64,000 nt of DNA, from contig RCAB01000130.1 in assembly GCA_003640385.1 (NCBI GenBank), positions 1-64,000 on the forward strand, given 5' to 3'. Positions within the stretch are counted from its first letter, which is position 1, and the number at the start of each line of letters is the position of its first letter. This DNA is from Setaria digitata. Lineage: Eukaryota; Nematoda; Chromadorea; Rhabditida; Setariidae. The translations under genes and the position numbers were made by a program. Positions 34,899-48,070 of the stretch are shown here, in pieces. Under the pieces are notes generated by a model. The model worked only from the letters and a program-made list of their open reading frames with translations, was not told the origin of the DNA and ran no database searches.

Positions 34899-37800
34899 AT
34901 GACAACAAAAGTAAAAGTTCTAAATTCGAGAAAAATGTCTGCTCTTCGGGACTTTCAGGAAAATCACCAAATAATATCTGAAAAGGCTCGTAAATTCATT
35001 GAAGAGAGTGCGCAGTTGATGAAACCTAAAGCAATACATATCTGTAATGGTTCAAAAGAAGAAGCTGATGAACTTGTTCGACAAATGGTTAACGATGGCA
35101 TGCTGAAGAAGCTAGAAGCTTATGAAAATAACTATCTCTGTAGGACGGATCCAAGAGTAATTATTTGTTTCTGTTGTGCGAAATTCTTTGCTTTTGTTTC
35201 TTTTGATTTGAAAATTTCTTTTGAACGTGAAATGAAATGCTAATTTTTATTTATAGCAACATATCGTCCCAAGAATTTTTAGATTAAATAAGTATTTTTC
35301 TGCTTTATTAATCCTATCAATTTATGCTAAATGACGCCTTAAAATTTCTAAAAAATTTTTTTCAGGATGTTGCACGTGTGGAAAGTAAAACATGGATGGT
35401 AACACCGGAAAAATTTGATACAGTTTGTCGTACGACTGAGGGTGTAAAACCAATTATGGGTAATTGGATGTCACCTGAACAGTTCGAGAAGGAGAAAAAT
35501 ACGAGATTTCCCGGTTGCATGAATGGTACATCGTAGGATGTTCAATTTTTAAAAATTTTTTTTTTTTTAACTTCTTATTTAAAGAGGAGACATGTTCATA
35601 GAATTATTTTAGGACGGACTATGTACGTGATTCCGTTTTCGATGGGTCCAGTTGGTGGACCAATTTCGAAAATTGGAATACAGGTGTTTAAAACTTTCTG
35701 AGTTCCTCACTTCTGGTGATTTCATAAAATTGATACTTCCTCAATGTTTCGCTTTTTTAGAATTTCTTCAATTTGTCTTTCGATATTAATATTATTCTCT
35801 TTTCATGCTAAGAACTTATTTTGCATTGTTCTATTATTTAACATCCCGTACATCACATCCACTTTCTAGGTAACTGATTCTAGTTATGTTGTTCTTTGCA
35901 TGCGGATTATGACTCGTGTAACACCAAAAGTGTGGGAAATATTGGTCAATAATGATTTTGTGAAATGTATTCATTCGGTTGGTGTCCCAGAACCAGTTAA
36001 AGGTAGTTTTTTTTCTTCAATTTTTAGAAACTTGGCAATTTGCTAAAATGTTGCAAAGTATATGAGTTTAATTTAAAAAAAAAAAAAAAAAATGTAGGTA
36101 ATCCTTTTATTAACCAAAAACTGTCAATTTGATAGAACATTTTTTCTTGGCCAGACTTAGAAATGAATATTTATGAAATATTGATGTAGAAAAAGAAGCA
36201 GGCTGTATTATTTTCTTATGGGACAAATTTTTTGTTAATAGTTTTCGCCTGTGAAATATATCGTTTCTCTTGTAGTTACTATTATCACATCTAAATGCAC
36301 AGTTTCCAAATCGTTCGGAATTTAAAATTTTCTGTTTCAGAAAAACTGGTAAACAACTGGGCATGTAACCCTGAAAAAACGATTATAGCACATCGACCAG
36401 CTCAGCGTGAAATTTGGTCTTTTGGTTCCGGTTATGGTGGTAATTCTTTGCTTGGAAAAAAATGCTTTGCATTAAGAATTGCTTCAAATATAGCTAGGCA
36501 GGAAGGTTGGTTGGCAGAACACATGCTTATTATGGGTAAGTTTACAATTTTTATGATTAAGAAATTTCTAGAAATTCCGGCACTTCCCGCATGAAGTAAA
36601 GAGTTCAGATTTTAGGAGGCCTATGTGTAGAATCTTAATTTTTCTTTTAAATGTAAAAATGAATTTTAGGAGTAACACCACCAAATGGTAAAGAACGCTT
36701 TCTTGCGGCTGCCTTTCCTTCAGCTTGTGGCAAAACTAATCTTGCAATGTTGACGCCAACTCTTCCGGGTTGGAAAGTACGATGTATCGGTCTGTTTTAA
36801 ATTGAATTCTCTATTTTCGTTTTAAATAATGTGAAAAAAAAATTCCCATGTTTCTTTCTGCCTGCCTTTGTTTTTAATAAATTTATTTAAATGGTAACAT
36901 AGCATAGAAATTATTTATTTCAAGTTTTTAAAGGAAGTATTGGTTACGAATTTTTTTTAACAAATTTGTTCAGGTGATGACATAGCATGGATGAAATTTG
37001 GTAGTGATGGTCGGCTGTATGGAATAAATCCAGAAGCGGGTTTTTTCGGTGTAGCACCTGGAACGTCGAACAAAACTAATCCAGTAGCTATGGCTTCGTT
37101 TCAGAAAAACACTATTTTCACAAATGTTGCTGAAACTGCTGATGGCGAATACTTTTGGGAAGGTTTGGAGAAGGAAATTAAGGTTTGTTTATAACTTCTT
37201 TTGCAGCCTAAGCCTTCACTGGAAAGTTTTTTATAAAGGTTACTCAAATCGAAGAATAGAGAAAAACGAATAGAGATTATGAAATACACTGCTGCTTAAA
37301 GTACTACGCATTCTATTCAGTTCATTCGTAGAATCCGAGAGTTGAANGAAATACACTGTTGCTTAAAGTACTACGCATTCTATTCAGTTCATTCGTAGAA
37401 TCCGAGAGTTGAAATGATCAGCTGGCTGGGTAAAAAATGGTACATTGGTGACAAAGGCCAAGCTGCACACCCCAACTCTCGATTTGCGTGTCCTGCCAAT
37501 CAGTGTCCAATTATTCATCCGAAATGGGAGGAACCTGGTGGAGTACCAATTGAGGCATTTATTTTCGGTGGAAGAAGGTTGGCATGGAAATTTATGAGAA
37601 AATATGGAAGTTCTATGTTTTAACAGCAGCATTATTTAGGAGCTTATGAATGCATTAGGAACAAGTAACAAGTCGTACATTTAAAGATTCCTTAATATGT
37701 AAGATAGCTCCGTCAGTCTAGGCTTTCTGACTTAAATTATTAAGAAAACGAAAGGAAATAATGATAAGCAAAATGATTATGTTGTGAGGTATTTGCGTGC

Positions 37801-39684
37801 AGAGCATAGCACTTGAGTACACGGCTTGTGGTATTGGTGAAGGAGTTGTAGAATTTTAAGTCTTTGGAGCAGTTTGAAAGTTTTTGCATTTCCTGCTGGA
37901 GATAATTTTGCAAATATGATCTGACGAAGCTCATATTTACAAAATGATCTGTTGAAGATATTCAAATCTAGTTATTTTTCTTATTGCCATTGCTAGCTGT
38001 GCTATGAATTTCATCGCTTCGAGTGCTCCTCACGTATTGAGTTTGGTTCATTACGCATTCAGTTTTTTTTTCCCCTTCTTTTTTGCTCGTGACAGACTCG
38101 CAGCAGTATCATTCAGCATCCGATCGTCCTGTAAAATTTAGATCACTTAAATTTGAATTTTTTTAGCCATCTGATGAAAATATCGATTGCAGACCAGCAG
38201 GTGTGCCGCTTGTGTTTGAATCATTTTCTTGGGAGCATGGCGTTTTCATAGGCGCATGTTTAAAATCTGAAGCAACAGCTGCAGCTGAATTTAAAGACAA
38301 AATAGTGATGCATGACCCCATGGCGATGCGACCATTTATGGGTTATAATTTTGGCCAATATCTCCAACATTGGCTGAGTCTCAATAATGGCATTCACAAG
38401 GTTGTCAATAATTACTTTTAAATCGCATAGTAATTTGATAGAAGTATAATCTAGACGAAAACTGAACAGGTCTTACAGTAATTATTTTCTATAAATTTTT
38501 TGATTTCAACAATGAGGATTGAGAGATTTTTGTTGAACAAGTTTTAGGAGATTATAAAGACTAGCCTACTTGGATATAAGTGGTGGTTGACAATTGGTTG
38601 AATGAAAAAGATAGTGCTATTTTGTAAACAGTGAAATGCTTTTAGAAAGTAACTGCTGAAGAACGTATGCGCGATAAAAATAACTGTTAAGGAACTTATG
38701 TATGATAAAGTGAAGAAAATAAGCTAAATCAAGAAAAAGATTTTTTTTTTTTGTCAAAAAAGTCTGTTGAAGAACACTCGTCTTTCGTTTCTACTATGCC
38801 TTAGTTTCTCATATTTGAAAATTGTTATTGGAGCGATTCATAATGCTAACACACTATTCTTGAGGTTTGTAGTCATATCTTCATATCTACAGTACAATAT
38901 TTACAAAAAATTTTTTTCATAGGTCCCCAAAATTTTTCATATCAACGTGTTCCGTCGTGATGTGAATGGTGACTTCTTGTGGCCGGGATACGGCGAAAAT
39001 ATTCGGGTGATAGACTGGATAATAAGACGTTTGGATGGTGACGAGTCAATTGGACAAAAAAGTGCTATTGGTATTATACCGAAGGAGAATTCCTTGAATC
39101 TTGAAGGCCTTAAAAACATAAAGATGAAGGAATTAATGAGTATACCGAAGCAGTACTGGGTAGAAGATGTTCAGGAAGTGAGGAAGTTCCTGGAAGAACA
39201 GGTAAGACTTCTGTTCCAGTTATATTTTTTTTTTTTTTTTTTTCAAAAGATTATTGTTTTGGAGAAGTTTTCTCTTGATTTAGTTTTTACAGAATTCTTG
39301 TTCCTAAAAACCCTGTTTTTGTTTGCTGTTTTCTTGTAGCGATGATAATGGAACATTTAAGATGTCCACATTCTATTAGTAAAATAAATAGACAATTTTT
39401 TGCGTTTCATTTCTATTTCTCTTTTGTTTTATTAGCAATATCATGTGAGCTATGCAGTTATGTTCCGCTAAAAATGTTTGATTTCGAGTCATTTTGAATT
39501 TCCTTGCCTTTTTTTTCTCAATTTCCAACTTCTGTACGACAGAATTTTATTTTTATTATATATCCGTTTTTTTTTTCGTTTTTTTTTTATTATGTTTCCG
39601 TTTCATTTTTAGGTTGGACCAGACTTACCGCAAGAAATCCAAACTGAAGTAGAAGAACAATTTAGAAGAATAGCAGCGTTATAA
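34899..39684 (+). CDS. Phosphoenolpyruvate carboxykinase (GTP)
   Basis: It interconverts oxaloacetate + GTP and phosphoenolpyruvate + CO2 + GDP. It serves gluconeogenesis and, in parasitic nematodes, anaerobic CO2 fixation toward malate. Eleven exons in frame: 34899-35156, 35366-35525, 35613-35683, 35870-36002, 36341-36535, 36670-36789, 36974-37182, 37399-37577, 38193-38400, 38923-39201, 39613-39684 (627 codons, normal for the family). Visible signatures: substrate loop VARVESKT; metal ligands in [10 protein letters not shown] and WLAEHM; nucleotide-binding FPSACGKTN with the reactive Cys at ~residues 287-295; second metal site GDDIAWM; FGGRRPAGVP; omega-loop lid [12 protein letters not shown]; guanine pocket FRRD and FLWPGYGEN, where a usual Phe is Tyr. 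It is the animal GTP type, not the ATP type. The exon 8 acceptor lies in the second copy of an N-flanked duplication at 37280-37414, which does not damage coding. Nematodes have several pck paralogues, so no number is given. Confidence 0.95.
37280..37414. repeat. 67-bp duplication around N37347 in pck intron 7/exon 8
   Basis: Bases 37280-37346 recur at 37348-37414 with one substitution (GCTGCT/GTTGCT), separated by a single N. It includes the end of intron 7 and the first 16 bases of exon 8. It is most likely an unmerged contig overlap. Confidence 0.88.
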
Positions 39685-40757
39685 TTCAGTTACGAAAATT
39701 TTAATTTGAAGATGATTTTGTGCTCATGTGACTTATTTCTTATTTATTGATTTCACATCCTTCATATTCGAGTTTTTAAGATTTGATTAATTGTGTCGCA
39801 CACATATTCGATTGCATTTATTATATTTTTTTGGGGAGAATTCGACTGGTTATGCTTGTTCCCAGTACTTCGAAAAATATAATAATTGCTGAATGTTTTC
39901 ATCAGATCCCTTTTAAGCCATCATTGACGAAGTCACATTTTCCACTCATGCGTTTTATCCAGCTGGTCTGTCAAACATGTTATTTCGGGAAATTTTGTTC
40001 TGATTTTTTTTTTTTTTTTTTTTCATGCAATATTGAATTTCGTTTTGTATTTTTCGAAATGCCGATGTAATTCGGCGATAATTTTTTCTGTTCTTGTCAC
40101 TGAATGAGGAAATTAAATGAGGATGCAGTGGGTTTGGGATTTCAAATTCCCATTAATCGACTTCAGTGATTAAAAATTGTTTAACGATTGTAGATTTGAG
40201 CAAATGTTGCCTAATCACTATTTTGAAATGAACGTTCTCTAAAGTGAAAAATCAAACTTGTTTCGAGTGTGGTCTTCTGCAGTGACTTGTTGAAGCGGTA
40301 ATTATCGATATACATGAATTGCGTCGAAGATTGCTCCTCATCTGTTCCACGATAACTGTCGTATTTCCGTGTGGCTTGAAAAAAGGACAAATGATGTGAC
40401 GTAGTAGGCTGCTCGTATTTCACAGTTGAACGACAGTGATCTTGGCCGTCGAGGGGAGAACGATTTTATCGTCTGATCGAATTACATTTTTCTGGTTAAC
40501 ATCGGAGAGCAGAAATCGAGGATACACGGGCTGTATTTGGTGATAGGAATCGTTCTAGCTATGCTACTGCTTTAGGCATTGTGATCTTTTCCTAGTAGGG
40601 ATTCGTGTTCCTGTTTATCACTACAACCAAACGGTGCTTTCTTTCTCGAAACATTTCTACAACATCATCTTGACAACTTTTATTCGATTTACTTTAAAAG
40701 CAGTTCAAATTACAGAAAGTGATAACAAGAAATTGGAAGTAAAGGTGTGAGAGTACA
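39685..40757. other. pck/hmp-1 intergenic region
   Basis: About 1.07 kb. It begins AT-rich with a poly(T) run near 40005-40023, then becomes more mixed from about 40200, as expected for the promoter and 5' UTR of the downstream gene. A possible trans-splice acceptor AAATTACAG ends at 40715, 42 bases before the hmp-1 ATG. The spacing is too large for a typical nematode operon. Confidence 0.5.
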
Positions 40758-43700
40758 ATGTTATCAATGGCAAATGTACAAGCAGAGATGAATATTGATG
40801 GGATTAAGACGAAAGTTGTTGAACAACTTATCGCACCACTTATAGAACAGGTAAGTTTTGCAGGAGGTTTATTTATGATATGTTGCAGTAGTGGAAGATC
40901 AGCTTGATAGATTTGCATTTGAGCGGTGCTTTTTGGGAAGTAATTGTTGTCTTAGCTCTCTTACTAAAAGTATTATTTGTTTCAGTAATTAGAAAAATGA
41001 CAAGGTGTGATGCAGTGCAAGGATTGCTCTATGTTATGTACTATATGTTTGTTCATATGACACAACACGAACTTAACCTTTTTTTTTTTTTTTTGTGAAC
41101 TAAAATATCTTAGCAGTGTGTTACAGGTGACAAATTTAACAAACGCAAAGATGATGCATTCTCTGAAACGAAGTGGAAAGAGTGGTACTGTGCTGGTGGC
41201 TGCTATCGAACGAACTGTACGTAATTTTGTTGAAGTGGGACGTGCAGCTATTGCAGAATGTCCAGTTGCTGTCGGAAATGCGTTAACACAGTTGAATGAA
41301 GCTTTGCATTGTGTGGAACAAGCTGATAAGTTTATTAATTATTTCGAGTAAATTGTCGAAAGAATTTTTAAGATATAAGAGAAGACATTTCAAATATCTA
41401 GAAAGTTTAGAAGGTTAGATTCCTAAGATTCTTCTATGTTATAAGACTTAAAAAAATGCATCGTTTAGTTGTATTTTTTCTGATCGTAATCAATTAACTT
41501 ACTAGCTTCACTGCAAATATTAATGCAACTCTCAACAAGACATCTTTTGCGTATGCTTTAGTTGCAGATTATTTAATTGCTCCATCCATTTCTCATAAAA
41601 TTAGCAAGGAAGAAACTGCACTGTTGCGATGAGATTTGAAATGTATTTGATCTGATTTTGCTGTTGCTTTACTATTGTTGTTGATAAGATTAGTAACTTC
41701 GCAGACTCTAGTTGATTCCTCTTTAGGCATTAATTCATACAATGATTTGCTGCTGTCTGTGATTTGAACTTATCATTGAATTTGTTAAACACATATACTG
41801 GTGAGTGGAATTTTAATGGGTTATTTTAGGTGCTGAAATGGTTAGTACAGGACATGATTTTGTAGAAGAGACAAGTAGTACGGATAGACGTTCACGTGCA
41901 GTACGAGCGGCTCGGAATTTACTAACTCTAGTAGCACGAATGCTTATTATGGCTGACATGGTTGATGTTCGTGTAATGCTTCTTCAGATTGCTAAGGTAT
42001 GGATTAATTGGTAAAATGAAATGTTTTGAAAGATCAAGTGTTTTGATTTTCCTTCCTTTTTTTTGTCTTTGACGATACAAATAATTATATTGGGGTAAAA
42101 AGCAAGGGGAAGTGTGCAGAAGTTTATAAGGGTGTGAATATAAATACATGTTATGTTTTCTATTGAAGGAATGTCTTTTTAATTGACTTTCAGGCTAAAG
42201 ATATAATGGATCGTATGATTACGGCTGAATCAAAGCAAGAACTGTCGGAATTATTTGAATCGTTAAATTCCTGTTTAGAACAACTAGACGAAAATGTTAG
42301 ACGACGTGTCTTGGAGCTACGAAGTCCTGCTGAGCAGGATGACCTGCATGCAGCTCGAGCTTGGCTTAAGCTGAACAGTTTTATCATGTATACTTCCTCT
42401 ACGGTGATTTATTCTTTGATGGTTTTGATTTTAGTTGCTGGAGTGGCATAGTTCTTCACTTTCCTTATTCATAGTGACTACTGTCACAAAGTCCACTTTA
42501 TCATTCCAGATATTAGATGTATAGTGAAATTCAAGCATATCAGTTTTACATTTTTAGGCTTATATACGCCATCCAGAGGTTGACGAAATACGCTTAAATC
42601 GTGACTTTGCTCACACACAAATGTCATTAGCCTTACAAGCTATGGCTGATATCTTTCAAGGATTTGCTAGCAACAGTGATGTCTGTCTTTCTCATTACGG
42701 TCGTGTTGGTGATCTTATGCAACAGCTCGATCATTTCCAGGTTTGTTTTTTGGCAGTCAGGATTGAGTCCTCGAGATTCCATCTAGAACACAGTCTAGTG
42801 CTCCCTACTTTAAAAGAATCCTTTCAGACTCGTGTTTATATGGAACCAGGTTCGTACAAGGATTACTTGCATCGACCAGAGCTTGAGGGCCTTTTAGAAA
42901 ATATTGTCAGTGGTGTAGCAGCGATTGCTGATTCAGAAAATACGAGAGATGAAAGAAAAAAAAGAATTGTTGACGAATGCAATAATTTGCGCCAAGCATT
43001 ACAAGATTTGCTTACTGAATATGAAAAAAATGTTCGGTCTTAATTTAGCCTTTTATTCTTGCAGAATATACAATTTCAATTCCCTGTTTCAATTTTCTTA
43101 TTATTAAAATTTAAAATAAAAGAAGGAATGAATTGATGAACTCAATATCACATTACTATTTTGCTAGTGTGGAGGTGCTGAACCTTCGGAAGATTTGGAC
43201 TTAGCTATGGTTCATTTGGGACATAAAGCAAAGGATTTGAGGCGACACTTGCGACGGGCTATAGTTGACCATGTAAGTGACGCTTTCCTTGACACCATTA
43301 CTCCGCTAATGGTGCTTATTGAGAGCGCTCAGAAACATGACGAAAGAACTACGATTGAAAATGGGAAGATATTTCAGGATCATGTGAACAAGCTTCTGCA
43401 GGTGTGTTTTATTATCTAAACTAGATATTTATAATTAGTGTTATTTTCTCCAGCTTGAAATCAGTGTTTTTAATTTTCAGTTATTTTTCATATCCTTTAA
43501 AAGCCAAATAATAACGCTGTCATTTCTCTCATTTCTGTTATCCGACTCATCTGCTTGATATTCGTAAGCATATTATTTGTCGCATTCCAATCTTCCGAAT
43601 GCAAAGTTTTATGTGTCAGTATACGTTACATTTCCTTTGTTTATTTTAGGCTGCGCAACTGGTATGTGTGATGAGTAGCAATGAAGATGGTATTCGTGTT

Positions 43701-46700
43701 ATTAGATATGCAGCTGTAATTATTGATAAGCTTGCGCCACAGGTAGATATTTTTCTATTTGCTTTTTCTGTTGTCAGTAGTATTGTCCAGTATTTATGTC
43801 GGTGCGATTTGTCGGGTAAAACGGGCAGATATTATTGAATTTTGTTCTCATACTCGATGTATATCTTTCTCGTTTTTTAATCGTGATGACTTCGTTGTTC
43901 ATTGTTTTGTCATGACTATGAAAGGGAAAAGAATTTATGTGTCTAGAACACACATACACTGTGATAATGAAGTTCATATCAATGCTTATTACTAGAAACG
44001 AAGTGTGCTTGTTGCAGGTAATTAACGCCGCTTATTTGCTAAGCGTGAGAGATAGTCAGGTGGCACGGGATAATATGGAAGCTTTTAAAAATGCATGGCT
44101 GGAGAAGGTTGGATATTCTTTCTTTTGCTTAGATTGCATTTGTGCTTCTATATTGTCGTTTTGGAGATCTGTAAGCAGTGATACCCTTCTGTAGTGTGAT
44201 GAATTCAGTTATTTAGGTAAAATTACTAACGATGGCCGTTGATGCAATGATAACAGTAGATGATTTCCTGGCAGTCAGTGAGGCTCATATTATTGAAGAT
44301 GTAAAGAACGGCATTCAGGTATCCTTTATGATTCGTTTCATAAAAAAAGAAAAACCCTGTTTACATGCTTAATTTTGCCGGCGAATTTAAAATGAAAAAT
44401 CAATGAATTCGAGGTAGCAATTGGTTACATATGAATTGCAGGCTGTGATTAATGGTGATGGATACTTGCTTGATCGATCTGCAGGTGGTATACGTGGTCG
44501 TTCTTTACGTGTTTGTAACGTAGTTGATTCGGAAATGGATTTGGTTATGGCTAATTCATATAGAGATCGTGTTTGGATGGCAACGAAATTACTTAGAGAT
44601 GATGGTAGATCTTTACTGTATGCTAGAATTGAGATTTCATAACAACTGTGAAAACCACCAAGTTAGGTTTTAATTGAAATAGGTGAGGATTTTACACCAA
44701 TTGCAGAATAATAGATATTGTAAAAATGTACCTGGATTCATGCTTAATAAAATATTAGTTAAGAATAAATGCAAATAATATCAACGATGATGAATGTATT
44801 AACGCATTAATAATAGTAAACAATTAGCAAAAATAATTATTATCTGTAAATATGTGCATGTTCAAGTGATTAATCAGTTCGCTGATCGAGCGGAAAGAGT
44901 GGTGAACAAACTGGAGAACGAAGCAGCAGAAGGCAACAGTGGTGGAAATAGAGATTATACTGATGATGTAGATGAGTTTATCGAAGCCAGTGAACTAGTT
45001 CATAATGCTGTGAAGGAAATACGGAATGCATTACTGATGAATCGGAATCCTGAGGATGTGGATTCAGACAATGAATATGAGGACGGTATGATTCTTAATA
45101 CAGTGGATAGAGTGAACAACAATTCTCTTCTTACATCTGATTATTCTAGATGCTGGGATGAACTATCCTGACTCAAAAAATCAGGCCGCTGACATAGAAA
45201 ATGAGCAGAAAATAATGCGACGGTTACCTGAAGAAGAGAAACGAAAAATACAGGAGCAGATTGACGTTTTCAAGGTTTCCATTTATTTTATTTATATTCT
45301 CGTTGTTTTCATGAAGGTTTGATTATATATGGAATTGTTTATGCGTATCAAGTGGTAAATTATCAAGTATGGCAGGGAAATAAACCTTGTTTTAGATAGC
45401 ACAAAGTAAATTTGAAAGGGAAGTGGCAAAATGGGACGAAACTGGAAATGATATTATCGTGCTAGCTAAACATATGTGCATGATTATGATGAATATGACT
45501 GATTTTACGAGGTTTGCTTTTTTAAAGAGTCAAATGTTTCAGAAATATAATCTAACTCATGTGTAACGTGAACGACAAATTTAATCAGTTCAGAAGTAGT
45601 CACACTTCTTTTATTCTTGTTTGAAGCATCTATAACATTGAATCTAAAGTCATTGTTTAATAGTTTATTCGTCAAATAATATAAGATATTACAGAATTAG
45701 GTTTTCTGCTTATAATGTATGAGTTAAATGTTGCAATTGAAATAGAAGAAATAGAATTCGAGAATTTTTTAAATAAGTAAAATAATAATGCAGTATTATT
45801 ATCAAGTTTCGTTTGGGGTTAAGTTGATTAAAGTGTTGAGTTGGTGTTTTGATCATTGAAATTCCCATCCTTAAAAAAAAAAAAAAAAAAAAAAATTATA
45901 GAGGCCGTGGGCCTTTGAAGACCACAATGGATGTCATAAAGGCGGCACAGGAAATCTCCGATGCAGGTGCAAAGCTGAACTCTTTGGCGAAACAAATTGG
46001 AAATGAGAGTGTAGAGAGTGAAACAAAAAAGGATCTTTTCGCATACCTACAGAGAATAACTCTTTACTGCCAACAATTGAATATAACAAGCAGAGTATGT
46101 CTGACTTGCTAATTTACTGACAAATATATGTAATATATTTGGGAATATAGTGAATAATCTATTTCGCTACTGTGTGGTGAGGATTGACTTTTAATGTTAT
46201 AAATAGATGAGGCGAGAGAGGTTGGATTGGGTTTCAATAGCCTTGACATGACGTAATAAATGATATAATAATTTTCGAGCTAGAAAGGTTTTTGGAGGTT
46301 TTGATGTAGTGGTTATGTAATTCATTCATCGAGTTTTTCTTTTTTTTTCTGAAAGTTTTATTGCTAAAAAATAATATTAATAGAAAGAGTGTCAGTGTGG
46401 CATCATGCTTATTGTAGGTAAAAGCAGATGTACAGCAGGTTGGCAACGAATTGGTGGTTAGCGGACTTGAATCAGCCATGTCTTTAATTCAGACTGCGAG
46501 AAATCTATTGAATGCTGTCGTATTAACTGTAAAAGCTGCATATATTGCTAGTACCAAGGTAATTTTCCAAATAATTTACTTTATGTGAGTTATTTGCTTC
46601 AGTGTTTTTTTTTTTTTTCATCCAGCGTTTAATATGCAGTTTTAGGATTTCTGGGTTCTCGTAGAACTTCCAGTGTTTAGTGATAATTTTTTTAACTGGT

Positions 46701-46858
46701 TTAAGAAACAGGAGTTTTTTTCCACTGCATCATCAATCCATATCACTGATATTTTTTCTTCTTGAGTTTGATATAGCATTATATATATATATATATATAT
46801 AGCTTATATATATATATATATAATATATATATATATATAAGAAAAAAAAAAAAAGGAT

Positions 46859-46892
<34 letters not shown>

Positions 46893-48070
46893 AGTTTAAC
46901 ATAATTTGTTTAATATAACAAAGCATTTGATAAGTTAGCTTTAATACGCAGTTAAGAAACGAAACAGGCTTTGTAAAGATCGATAAGTTAGCTGCCAAAA
47001 TTTCGGAAACATTGGTTAAACGATTGTGTGTGAATATTGTAGCTGTTTAACTTACGGTAATCTGATAAATGTGATAAGATAGGTATATAGTGTCAGACAG
47101 TAATGCACTTTTTTTCTGTGATAAATAGCACACTTGAAATAGCATGCCTTAAAACATGAAAGTCATTCCAGCTGAGAAACTGTCATTACCGTAAAATAAA
47201 AATGCGTAAGTAGACCAATAAATTTTTTCCCAGAAATTTTAAGACACATGTTTAAAATTTCCTTGATTGATTGTCAGAAAGAAAAAGATTGCTTTTGAAT
47301 ATCATTCAGAAACGTTGGAAACAAATTGGAATTGAGTAGTAACCTTTGTTAGCTTCTTGTAGAGAGCCTAAAATATTTCGCGAAAAAATTTCAATGCTGA
47401 TTGCTTATAGTCAGTGCTAGTTGGCGATAGTAAAGGCAAAGCTTTCAGAAAAATATAGTTGGAGGAGAGATCGTGACGTCATGATTTTATTGCATTATAC
47501 CTAAGGATTTCAGTAGAATTAGATTATATCCTGTGTATGTGTTGTTGTCACGCAGCTACCTTACCTAGGAAAGGTAGAATACATAAGATATTTACTTGAT
47601 ATAGTTCAAAAGCAATCTGTTTGGTATTCTATTATTTAAAAAAAAAAAAAGTATCATTTTTTTCTTTTAATATAGTCTGGTCTATTTGGTACCATAAGGA
47701 ACGACAAAAAAATGTATTTGTTAAGCAAAAACATATCGTATGTATTATGGCGTGGAGGAGTAAAGGAGATATATTTCTTTAGCGTTAGTTGACTAACGTA
47801 GTTTTGTCATAAACATATTTGACATATCTAGTTAATAATAGACTTTCATCAGATGATAATCCATTAAGGAGTTTTTCTAAATTCTAGTATCGACGGAAAA
47901 ATACGGCAGCACCATCGTTGGTTGAATGGAGAATGGCACCACCGCAAAAACAACCGCTTGTTAGAGTTTACAGTAAACCTCATGGAATCGTACGTAGAGC
48001 ATCAGAGAAACGTCCAATGCCACCGATGAAAGCATTAGCACAGTTTCGAACTGCCAATACAAATAGTTAG
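40758..48070 (+). CDS. hmp-1: Alpha-catenin (HMP-1 type)
   Basis: Alpha-catenin links cadherin-bound beta-catenin to F-actin at adherens junctions. Seventeen exons in frame: 40758-40850, 41127-41310, 41830-41996, 42194-42403, 42558-42740, 42828-43031, 43168-43401, 43650-43742, 44018-44107, 44217-44318, 44442-44604, 44867-45085, 45150-45274, 45396-45511, 45902-46094, 46418-46558, 47888-48070 (899 codons; vertebrate alpha-catenins are ~906). All three vinculin-homology regions are present. VH1 (~20-260) has RAVRAARNLLTLVARML. VH2 (~300-630) has KDLRRHLRRAIVDHVSD, INAAYLLSVRDSQVARDN and TVDDFLAVSEAHI. The actin-binding VH3 (~690-850) has GNDIIVLAKHMCMIMMNMTD, GPLKTTMDVI, LFAYLQRITLYCQQLNI and SAMSLIQTARNLLNAVV. 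The C-tail (~840-899) is basic and ends in a KALAQF element. Alpha-catulin and vinculin fit less well because this C-tail is alpha-catenin-like. The start may instead be the ATG at 40767. The exon 2 donor GTGTGG is weak but forced by phase. Confidence 0.93.
42741..42827 (+). other. Stop-free 87-nt intron in hmp-1 (possible exitron)
   Basis: The intron between exons 5 and 6 has donor GTTTGT and acceptor CCTTTCAG, a length divisible by three and no in-frame stop. Its removal restores the conserved spacing of the alpha-catenin family, so splicing is the expected state. Retention would add 29 residues without disturbing the frame. Confidence 0.55.
46778..46892. repeat. Compound (AT)n block in the last hmp-1 intron
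   Basis: Several AT dinucleotide runs of 17-24 bp are separated by short breaks and one poly(A) run. They can pair with each other. The host intron (46559-47887) is the longest of the gene. Confidence 0.85.

Noticed and set aside
34899..48070. pck and hmp-1 as a nematode operon
   Set aside because: The 1.07-kb gap is much longer than the usual ~100-bp operon spacing, and the intergenic composition looks promoter-like.
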